16,332 nucleotides of DNA, taken from positions 1 through 16,332 of the forward strand of contig SPCN01000018.1 in the NCBI GenBank assembly GCA_004525465.1. The letters run 5' to 3'. How positions within the stretch are numbered: position 1 is the first letter of the stretch; the number at the start of each line of letters is the position of its first letter. Source of the stretch: Chrysiogenales bacterium. GTDB taxonomy: Bacteria; Acidobacteriota; Aminicenantia; UBA2199. The position numbers and the translations under genes were made by a program. This document shows positions 1-10,196 of the stretch, piece by piece. The notes beneath the pieces were generated by a model, which was not told where the DNA came from, did no database searches, and was given only the letters and a program-made list of their open reading frames with translations.

Positions 1-471
1 AGCGGTGTGTACCTTTTCGATTACCGCGGGCTCAAGGTTTCCGAAATGGGAAACCTGCGCAACCGCATCAAGGCCTTGGGGGCCAATGTCAAAGTGGTCA
101 AGAACCGCCTGGCCATCAAGTTCTTTGAAAAAGAAAAAATCGCCATCGGCCGCGATCTCTTCAACGGTCCGATCGCCGTGGCCTACAGCAATGAAAAGTT
201 CGTCGAAACCGCCAAGGTTCTGGTCGATTTTGAGAAAGAGAGCAAGAAAATAAAGATCATGTCAGGTTTTATTGAAAAAAAACTGGTCAGCGAAAAGCAG
301 GTGGTCGAAGTGGCCAAGCTGCCCGGCAAGGAACAACTACTGGCCCAGCTGGTTTATTCCATCGGTATGCCCTTGCGGCGTTTCGGTTCAGCGCTGTCAT
401 CGCCGCTGACCCATATGTTGGTTTTGCTGAAAAATTTGCAAGATAAAAAAGAAAAAGGAGGACAAATATAA
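1..471 (+). CDS. rplJ: 50S ribosomal protein L10 (5' end outside window)
   Basis: This is the base of the ribosomal stalk: L10 binds 23S rRNA near the GTPase centre and carries the L7/L12 dimers on its C-terminal helix. The reading frame is already open at base 1 (first codons S-G-V-Y-L-F-D-Y-R-G-L), and this matches the first beta strand of L10, so roughly the first 20 residues are missing. The conserved segment with KVVKNRLA follows at once, then the 'GPIAVAY' strand. The C-terminal helix (PLTHMLVLLKNLQDKKEK) is the expected L7/L12 docking region. The stop TAA overlaps the rplL ATG by one base (TAATG), the usual coupling in this operon. In E. coli L10 in complex with L7/L12 represses its own mRNA leader; that leader would lie upstream of the window. 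Confidence 0.97.
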   Translation, partial: SGVYLFDYRGLKVSEMGNLRNRIKALGANVKVVKNRLAIKFFEKEKIAIGRDLFNGPIAVAYSNEKFVETAKVLVDFEKESKKIKIMSGFIEKKLVSEKQVVEVAKLPGKEQLLAQLVYSIGMPLRRFGSALSSPLTHMLVLLKNLQDKKEKGGQI

Positions 472-854
472 TGGCTGAAATGAAAAAGGAAGATTTTTTC
501 AAGCACTTGGATAATCTAACGGTCCTGGACCTCGCCGATTATATCAAAGAGTTTGAAAGCCGGTATGGTATCAAGGCGGAAATGGCGGCGGTGGCTGGTG
601 CTGCCCCTGTTGCAGCGGCTGAAGCTGCCCAGGAAGAAGAAAAGACCGACTTTGAGGTCGTTTTGAAGACCGTCGGTGACAAAAAGATCAATGTCATCAA
701 AGTGGTCCGCGAAGTCACGGATCTGGGTTTGAAAGAAGCCAAGGATGTCGTAGACAAAGCCCCCGCTTCCGTCAAGAAAGGCGTTTCCAAGGAAGAAGCC
801 GAAACCATCAAGAAGAAGTTCGCTGAAGTAGGAGCCGAGATCGAAATCAAGTAG
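471..854 (+). CDS. rplL: 50S ribosomal protein L7/L12
   Basis: This is the multi-copy stalk protein that recruits translational GTPases (EF-Tu, EF-G, IF2, RF3) to the ribosome. At 127 residues it has normal family length. Residues 1-35 form the helical dimerisation domain that binds L10. Residues about 39-55 are the Ala/Pro/Glu-rich flexible hinge. Residues 60-127 are the compact C-terminal domain with the signature KINVIKVVREVTDLGLKEAK, which holds the factor-binding lysines. The start is fixed by a strong Shine-Dalgarno (AAGGAGG, 455-461) nine bases upstream. It is translated in tandem with rplJ. The strong ribosome site fits the higher copy number of L7/L12 relative to L10. Confidence 0.98.
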   Translation: MAEMKKEDFFKHLDNLTVLDLADYIKEFESRYGIKAEMAAVAGAAPVAAAEAAQEEEKTDFEVVLKTVGDKKINVIKVVREVTDLGLKEAKDVVDKAPASVKKGVSKEEAETIKKKFAEVGAEIEIK

Positions 855-860
855 TAAATG

Positions 861-891
861 ATTTTTTTATTGCCTTTAAAAATAAAAAAAT
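861..891 (+). promoter_or_regulatory. A/T-only perfect inverted repeat between rplL and rpoB
   Basis: The arms ATTTTTTTATT (861-871) and AATAAAAAAAT (881-891) are exact reverse complements over 11 bp, with a 9-nt loop. The repeat fills most of the 49-nt rplL-rpoB gap and ends two bases before the rpoB Shine-Dalgarno (GAAGGA, 893-898). No run of T follows the right arm, so it is not a standard intrinsic terminator. In E. coli the same junction holds an attenuator and an RNase III site that lower rpoB expression relative to rplL. A similar role here is only an inference, because an all-A/U stem is weak. Confidence 0.4.
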
Positions 892-903
892 TGAAGGATT
901 GGT

Positions 904-3900
904 ATGCAAACAACTAACAAGTATGTGCAAAGGATAAGTTTCTCCAGAATTTTCAGTCCCGTCGAAGTTCCTGACTTGCTTGAAATTCAAAAGAAATCGT
1001 ATAAAACTTTTCTACAAATCGACCAGTTGCCGGAAAACCGCAAAAACATCGGTATCCAGGCTGCCTTCAAATCCATATTCCCCATCTCCGACTTCAAGGA
1101 AACCGCGATCCTGGATTTCGTTTCCTATTCCTTGGGCGACTGGCTGTGCAAATGCGGCGCCCTTTTGGGAATCGAGAACTCGATGCCGGTCTGCAAACAC
1201 TGCGGCACCATTCTTTCGGCGCAAAGCGAAACCGGAAGCGATTCGGTATGCAGCGAATGCCACGAAAAGGGGACGGTCATATACAAGACCTGTGAACTAT
1301 GCGGTGACCGGGTGCGGCTCAAAATCAACAATTCCCCGGAAGAGTGCCTGGACAAGGGATTCGATTATTCAATTCCTTTAAAGGTAAAACTGCGCTTGGC
1401 CCTTTACGGCGAAAACAAAAATGGTGAAAAGGTTATCCGCGACGTCAAAGAGCAGGAGATCTTTTTCGGAGAGATCCCATACATGACCGATAAGGGGACC
1501 TTCATCATCAACGGCACCGAAAGGGTGGTCGTCTCACAGCTGCAGCGTTCCCCCGGTGTCTATTTTATGCCCGGAAAATCGCGCGGCGAATTCACGGCCA
1601 AGATCATTCCGGCCCGCGGCGCCTGGATCGAACTGGAAGAGAAACTGAACCTGCTGCAGGTGCGCCTGGACAAGAAGACCAAGCGCATTAATATCACTAC
1701 TTTTATAAAGGCCATGGGCCTGGCTGATGATGCCGAGATCCTGAAGCGGTTTTATACCATCGTCCCGGCCAAGGTCCAGAATGGAATTTTCTATTTTCAG
1801 AATTCGCGTTTTTTAAAAGACAACAAACTGACGGCTCCGGTTTTGGACCAGAAAGGCAACGAAGTGCTGGCCACCGGCTCCAAGCTGATGATCAAACATA
1901 TCAAGGATTTTGAAAAGCTCGGCATCGAGTACGTGCCGGTGGACATAGAGCTTTTTGAAGACCTGTATGCGGCCGACGACCTGGACGGCGTACTGAAGCT
2001 CAATGAGGGCATCGCTACCGCCCAGATCAAGAAACTGCGCAAGCTCAATTGTGAATTCAAGGTTTTTTTCCCCGAAAGTGAGGAAGAAGAGCTGGGTTCC
2101 ATGCTGGCTTTCACCCTGCGCAAGGATAAAAAGCGCAAGGAGGCCGAAAGTGCCGAAAAGATCGCCATGCAGTCGGACAGCGAAGCCGAAGACAAAGTGG
2201 CCAAGAACCAGGGCGACGCTTATATCGAAGTGTTCAAGAAGCTGCGTCCCGGGGAACCGGTGACTCTGGAAGGGGCGCGGAAGTTTTTTGAGAACATGAT
2301 CTTTGATCCCAAGCGCTACGATCTTTCCTCGGTAGGCCGCATGAAACTGAACATCAAGCTTGGTTTCAAGAAAGAATTCAACGAGAACATCTTCACCCTG
2401 ACCCTGGAAGATATGGTGCAGATCGTCCGCTATTTTCTTAAATTGAAGTATGATCGCACCGGCAGCATGCGTGTTGATGACATCGACCATTTGGCCAACC
2501 GGCGCATCCGCGCCGTCGGTGAACTGGTGGAAAACGCATTCCGCATAGGCTTGATGCGCCTGGAAAAGATCATCCGTGAACGCATCACCAACTCTCCGGA
2601 TATCACTGTGGTGCTGCCGCGCGAACTGCTCAACACCAAGCCGGTTTTTGCCGCCCTCAAGGAATTTTTCGGCACTTCACAGCTGTCACAATTCATGGAC
2701 CAGACCAATGCTCTGGCCGAAACCACCCACAAGCGCCGCATTTCGGCGCTGGGTCCAGGCGGTTTGAACCGCGAGCGGGCTGGTTTTGAAGTCCGCGACG
2801 TCCATTCATCCCATTACGGCCGCATATGCCCGATAGAAACTCCCGAGGGTCCGAATATCGGTCTGATATCTTCTCTGACCACTTATGCCAGGGTGAATGA
2901 CTACGGATTCATTGAAACGCCTTACCGTAAAGTGGAAAACGGCCAGGTCGTCGACTATAGCCTCATCAAGTACGCCGGAGATTCCAAGTTTGCTTTTGGC
3001 GAGATCGTTCGTGAAAACGAGGTAAAAGCCGAGATGGCCCGCTTGCAGAAAGCCGGCAAAAATCTGCCTATGATCAGCTATCATCCTTTCTATCTGACCG
3101 CCTGGGAAGAGGAAGAATTCACCATCGCCCAGGCCAATGCCGAACTTGATGACAACGGCCGTCTGGTTTCCAAGAGAGTCAATGCGCGCAAGGAAGGGGA
3201 AACCATACAAGTTGACTCTTCGGAAGTCAATTTCATGGATATCTCTCCCAAGCAGATTGTTTCCTCTTCGGCGGCATTGATCCCCTTCCTGGAAAATGAT
3301 GATGCCAACCGGGCCCTTATGGGTTCCAATATGCAGCGCCAGGCCGTCCCCCTGATCAATCCCGAGGCCGCTATCGTCGCTACCGGCATGGAGCACAGGC
3401 TGATCAAGGATTCGGGCATGGTGATCGTCTGCCGCCGTTCCGGCGTGGTGATGAACGCCGATGCTGAGCGCATCATTGTCCGTGTGGATGCCGATAATGC
3501 CGACGAGAGCAATTTTTCCGAGATACAGGCCGACCTGTACGAGTTGCAGAAGTTCAGACGTTCAAACCAGAACACCATCATCAACCAGAGGCCGCTGGTC
3601 AAGATCGGCGAGCGGGTTGAAAAAGGACAGATCCTGTGCGACGGACCCGCTTCCGAAAAGGGCGAGCTGGCCATGGGCCGGAACATCTTGACCGCTTTTG
3701 TCCCCTGGCGCGGCTACAATTATGAAGACGCCATCATCTTGAGCGAGAGATTGGTCAAGAATTCCGCTTTCAATTCGATCTACATCGTCGAAGAGACCAT
3801 AGAAGCCCGGGAAACCAAGCTGGGACCCGAAGAGATTACCCGCGACATCCCCAGCGTTTCCGAAAACACCCTGAAAAATCTCGATGAAAGCGGCATCGTG

Positions 3901-5259
3901 CGCATCGGCGCCAAGGTCAAGCCCGGCGAGATCCTGGTCGGCAAGGTGTCGCCCAAGGGTGAAACGCAACTCTCACCCGAAGAAAAGCTGCTGCGCGCCA
4001 TTTTTGGTGAGCAGGCATCCGAGATCAAGGATTCTTCCCTGTATTGCCCGCCGGGCGTGGAGGGGACGGTTATCGACGTCAAGGTTTTCACCCGTCGCGG
4101 CCTGAACAAGGACAACCGCGCCAACGAGATCGACACGATCCAAACCGCCAAGTTGGAACGGAATTTCGCCGATGAAAAAAAGATCCTGTTGGCCGAGAAG
4201 TATCAGAAGATCGGCAGGCTGCTGCGCAAGGAAAAGCTGAACAAGAATCTAACTTACAATAAAAAGAAATTTGAAAAAGGTCACGCCATCCCGCTCAAGG
4301 ACCTTGAACAGATGGATGATGCTTTCTTGAAAGAAGTGAAGAAATATATTGATGATGACAGCAAAAACCTCATCAGCCAAGTGGAGAAAAAAGTCAGGCT
4401 GCATATTGAAGCCCTGAAGCTGGAGATCCAGGAAAAGATCGACCAGATGAAAAAGGGCGATGAATTCTCCCCCGGCATCATCAAGATCGTCAAAGTGCTG
4501 ATCGCCGTCAATCGCAAGATATCGGTTGGTGACAAGATGGCCGGCCGCCACGGCAACAAGGGTGTGGTCGCCAAGATCCTGCCGGTCGAAGACATGCCTT
4601 TCCTGGAAAACGGCAACCACGTGGACCTGGTGCTAAACCCCCTGGGCGTTCCTTCGCGCATGAACGTCGGCCAGGTTTATGAAATGATCCTGGCCTGGGC
4701 CGGCAAGGAACTGAACTGCTATTTTGAAACACCGGTTTTTGACGGGGCCACGGAAAATGACGTCATCAGCTACATGAAAAAGGCCGGACTGCCCGAAGAC
4801 GGCAAAGTCGTTCTCTATGACGGTGTTTCGGGTGAGGCCTTTAAAAGCAAGGTCACGGTCGGCTACATGTACATGATGAAACTGGAACACATGGTCGACG
4901 ACAAGATCCATGCCCGTTCCACCGGTCCGTATTCACTGATCACTCAGCAGCCTCTTGGCGGCAAGGCTCAGTTCGGCGGTCAGCGTGTGGGTGAAATGGA
5001 AGTCTGGGCCTTGGAAGCGTACGGCGCCGCTTACATTCTGCAGGAGATGCTGACCATCAAGTCTGACAATATCAGCGGCAGGAATGAGATCTATTCGGCG
5101 ATCGTCAAAGGTACCATGGACTTCAACCCGGGGCTGCCCGAATCGTTCAACGTATTGATCAAGGAATTGAAAAGTCTGGTGCTGAATGTGGAACTAGTCA
5201 AGAAGGAAAAGTTGAGCGAGGAAAGCCTGGCGCAGGAAAACATCGCCAATATTTCGTAA
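904..5259 (+). CDS. rpoB: DNA-directed RNA polymerase subunit beta
   Basis: This is the second-largest subunit of RNA polymerase; together with beta' it forms the active-site cleft. At 1451 residues it is about 110 longer than E. coli beta. Visible landmarks are the N-terminal start KYVQRISFSRI, the rifampicin pocket at residues about 591-616 (GTSQLSQFMDQ to ISALGPGG, with D599, H609 and S614 at the E. coli 516/526/531 positions), the active-site lysines K1211 and K1219 in GDKMAGRHGNKGV, and the C-terminal clamp segment QPLGGKAQFGGQRVGEMEVW. Relative to E. coli there are three insertions: a Cys-rich block at residues about 80-142 (C82, C84, C97, C100, C116, C119, C130, C133), a charged Lys/Glu stretch at about 408-435, and about 43 residues at about 686-728. 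The start has Shine-Dalgarno GAAGGA five bases upstream. The C-terminus runs about 15 residues past the E. coli end. Confidence 0.99.
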   Translation: MQTTNKYVQRISFSRIFSPVEVPDLLEIQKKSYKTFLQIDQLPENRKNIGIQAAFKSIFPISDFKETAILDFVSYSLGDWLCKCGALLGIENSMPVCKHCGTILSAQSETGSDSVCSECHEKGTVIYKTCELCGDRVRLKINNSPEECLDKGFDYSIPLKVKLRLALYGENKNGEKVIRDVKEQEIFFGEIPYMTDKGTFIINGTERVVVSQLQRSPGVYFMPGKSRGEFTAKIIPARGAWIELEEKLNLLQVRLDKKTKRINITTFIKAMGLADDAEILKRFYTIVPAKVQNGIFYFQNSRFLKDNKLTAPVLDQKGNEVLATGSKLMIKHIKDFEKLGIEYVPVDIELFEDLYAADDLDGVLKLNEGIATAQIKKLRKLNCEFKVFFPESEEEELGSMLAFTLRKDKKRKEAESAEKIAMQSDSEAEDKVAKNQGDAYIEVFKKLRPGEPVTLEGARKFFENMIFDPKRYDLSSVGRMKLNIKLGFKKEFNENIFTLTLEDMVQIVRYFLKLKYDRTGSMRVDDIDHLANRRIRAVGELVENAFRIGLMRLEKIIRERITNSPDITVVLPRELLNTKPVFAALKEFFGTSQLSQFMDQTNALAETTHKRRISALGPGGLNRERAGFEVRDVHSSHYGRICPIETPEGPNIGLISSLTTYARVNDYGFIETPYRKVENGQVVDYSLIKYAGDSKFAFGEIVRENEVKAEMARLQKAGKNLPMISYHPFYLTAWEEEEFTIAQANAELDDNGRLVSKRVNARKEGETIQVDSSEVNFMDISPKQIVSSSAALIPFLENDDANRALMGSNMQRQAVPLINPEAAIVATGMEHRLIKDSGMVIVCRRSGVVMNADAERIIVRVDADNADESNFSEIQADLYELQKFRRSNQNTIINQRPLVKIGERVEKGQILCDGPASEKGELAMGRNILTAFVPWRGYNYEDAIILSERLVKNSAFNSIYIVEETIEARETKLGPEEITRDIPSVSENTLKNLDESGIVRIGAKVKPGEILVGKVSPKGETQLSPEEKLLRAIFGEQASEIKDSSLYCPPGVEGTVIDVKVFTRRGLNKDNRANEIDTIQTAKLERNFADEKKILLAEKYQKIGRLLRKEKLNKNLTYNKKKFEKGHAIPLKDLEQMDDAFLKEVKKYIDDDSKNLISQVEKKVRLHIEALKLEIQEKIDQMKKGDEFSPGIIKIVKVLIAVNRKISVGDKMAGRHGNKGVVAKILPVEDMPFLENGNHVDLVLNPLGVPSRMNVGQVYEMILAWAGKELNCYFETPVFDGATENDVISYMKKAGLPEDGKVVLYDGVSGEAFKSKVTVGYMYMMKLEHMVDDKIHARSTGPYSLITQQPLGGKAQFGGQRVGEMEVWALEAYGAAYILQEMLTIKSDNISGRNEIYSAIVKGTMDFNPGLPESFNVLIKELKSLVLNVELVKKEKLSEESLAQENIANIS

Positions 5260-5268
5260 GGAGCGAGG

Positions 5269-9414
<4,146 letters not shown>

Positions 9415-9423
9415 AGAATTAGG

Positions 9424-9451
9424 GTAGGGGTTTGATTAATCAAACCCCTAC
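9424..9451. repeat. Perfect 28-bp palindrome downstream of rpoC
   Basis: The left arm GTAGGGGTTTGATT (9424-9437) and right arm AATCAAACCCCTAC (9438-9451) are exact reverse complements with no spacer. As RNA it could fold into a 12-bp stem with a TTAA loop. It starts nine bases after the rpoC stop. The bases after it (AACAAATC) hold no T run, so it is not a canonical intrinsic terminator. It may still protect the 3' end of the rpoBC mRNA, or be a copy of a dispersed palindromic repeat. Confidence 0.85.
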
Positions 9452-9548
9452 AACAAATCATACCATTGTCTAGTCTATCGATATTCCGGGCATATGGCCT
9501 TATGCCCTCGTGAAAAATCATTTGCAAAATATATCCCCCCGCCTGTGA

Positions 9549-9589
9549 CACCCCGCTTACCAAGGGGTGATGAAAGGGGGATCGCCCCT
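9549..9589. repeat. Two overlapping, mutually exclusive short hairpins
   Basis: CACCCC (9549-9554) can pair with GGGGTG (9564-9569). Alternatively AGGGGTGAT (9563-9571) can pair with ATCGCCCCT (9581-9589) with one G-U pair. Both use the same GGGG, so only one can form at a time. The second ends in CCCCTAC, the same heptamer that ends the palindrome at 9451. Confidence 0.5.
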
Positions 9590-9661
9590 ACGATATGGCA
9601 AAACCATGATCAGGTGACGATATCCGCGATACAATCAAAAAACCATGAAATTGTCGCACGC

Positions 9662-9694
9662 CCATTTTTCAAAATGTTATTGAAAAATGGTTTT
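9662..9694 (+). terminator. Candidate intrinsic terminator
   Basis: The arms CCATTTTTCAA (9662-9672) and TTGAAAAATGG (9680-9690) are perfect reverse complements over 11 bp, with a 7-nt loop, and TTTT follows at once (9691-9694). The stem is AT-rich and the T run short, so termination would be modest. It is the only hairpin with a T tract between rpoC and the next gene, and so the best candidate for ending the rpoBC transcript, about 250 bases after the stop. Its right arm also serves as part of the putative promoter below. Confidence 0.45.
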
Positions 9695-9708
9695 GCATGT
9701 GCTAAATA
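9680..9708 (+). promoter_or_regulatory. Putative sigma-70 promoter for the lipoprotein gene
   Basis: TTGAAA (9680-9685) and TAAATA (9703-9708) are separated by 17 bp, and a TG lies one base before the -10 box (extended -10, TGC-TAAATA). The predicted start of transcription near 9715 leaves a leader of about 50 nt before the ATG at 9764. The -35 box lies inside the right arm of the terminator-like hairpin. Confidence 0.4.
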
Positions 9709-9726
9709 TATTTAAGGGAAGTGCGG

Positions 9727-9750
9727 ATGCTTGACGAAAAAGAGAAATAA
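9727..9750 (+). CDS. Possible seven-codon leader peptide
   Basis: ATG at 9727 opens a frame of seven codons (M-L-D-E-K-E-K) ending at TAA 9748-9750. It is preceded by AAGGGAAG (9714-9721), a better ribosome-binding sequence than the one in front of the lipoprotein gene, which starts 13 bases after this stop. It may deliver ribosomes to the downstream start or regulate it. Frames this short arise often by chance, so the call rests only on the ribosome site and position. Confidence 0.2.
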   Translation: MLDEKEK

Positions 9751-9763
9751 ACGTGGGTGCTAA

Positions 9764-10126
9764 ATGAAACACCCTGCAATTTTCTTCTTGATTGTCTTGT
9801 CTTTGTTGCTTGTCAATTGTAAACATGCGACGCCTATCGATGAGAATTCTGATTGGCTGGCAAGTTTGATCACAAGGTTTCAAAATGAATCTGTCGGCAA
9901 TCCACCCCGATCTATTTGGCGGTACGATTATAAAGGCCAGATTGTATATTATGTTCCAGATCGATGTTGTGATCAATTAAGTACGTTATATGATTTTAAT
10001 GGTAACGTGATTTGTCATCCAAGTGGAGGGTACGGTGGCGATGGTGACGGACGTTGCCCGGATTTCTTTCAACTGCGGACGAATGAAGTGCTCATCTGGC
10101 AAGATCCGCGAAAATTTGGTACATGA
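9764..10126 (+). CDS. Putative lipoprotein, DUF6970-like
   Basis: The 120-residue product starts with K plus a hydrophobic stretch (residues 5-18) and a lipobox-like LLVN-C19, so it is probably exported and lipid-anchored; Asn at -1 is not the usual Gly/Ala/Ser. The mature part has WLASLITRF, then IWRYDYKGQIVYYVPDRCCD (51-70), LYDFNGNVICHPSGG (75-89), GDGRCPDFF (94-102) and LIWQDPR near the end. The four further cysteines (68, 69, 84, 98) could form disulfides in the periplasm. This pattern matches my memory of the DUF6970 family, small lipoproteins of unknown function best known from Bacteroidota. The gene is visibly richer in A and T than rpoBC and its ribosome site is weak, which could mean recent acquisition. 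It stands alone, facing the - strand operon tail to tail. No function is known. Confidence 0.75.
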   Translation: MKHPAIFFLIVLSLLLVNCKHATPIDENSDWLASLITRFQNESVGNPPRSIWRYDYKGQIVYYVPDRCCDQLSTLYDFNGNVICHPSGGYGGDGDGRCPDFFQLRTNEVLIWQDPRKFGT

Positions 10127-10160
10127 TCCGGAAAACCAAAATATAGCTGAAAAGTCGATC

Positions 10161-10186
10161 CAGCGGACGGCAGATGGCTGCCGCTG
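10161..10186. terminator. Hairpin between convergent genes
   Basis: CGGCAG (10168-10173) pairs with CTGCCG (10178-10183) around an ATGG loop. Beyond a four-base bulge the stem continues as CAG/CTG (10161-10163 with 10184-10186). It lies in the 70-bp gap where the lipoprotein gene (+) and the pseudouridine synthase gene (-) end, so it could slow transcription from both sides. No real T run follows in either direction. Confidence 0.35.
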
Positions 10187-10196
10187 AAATCGCGGT

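Larger units (their letters stand above)
9415..9763. other. Gene-poor, inverted-repeat-rich intergenic region after rpoC
   Basis: These 349 bases hold no convincing gene. A 73-codon open frame at 9494-9715 on the + strand crosses several inverted repeats, has no Shine-Dalgarno and resembles nothing I know. What can be seen is a chain of inverted repeats: 9424-9451 (14+14, no spacer), 9488-9507 (GGGCATA/TATGCCC, loop 6), 9549-9569 (CACCCC/GGGGTG), 9563-9589 (nine pairs with one G-T) and 9662-9690 (11+11). A putative promoter (9680-9708) and a seven-codon leader frame (9727-9750) follow just before the next gene. The outer copies of GTAGGGG (9424-9430) and CCCCTAC (9585-9591) face each other across 168 bp. 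Confidence 0.7.

Noticed and set aside
9494..9715. 73-codon open frame in the rpoC-downstream intergenic region
   Set aside because: It runs through several inverted repeats and the putative terminator and promoter, has no Shine-Dalgarno and an atypical Pro/Arg-rich start. Repeat DNA explains it better.
9415..9763. Possible CRISPR array or tRNA/ncRNA gene in the longest gene-free stretch
   Set aside because: The repeats are inverted and unequal rather than direct and evenly spaced, and I could not find a cloverleaf or a known RNA signature.
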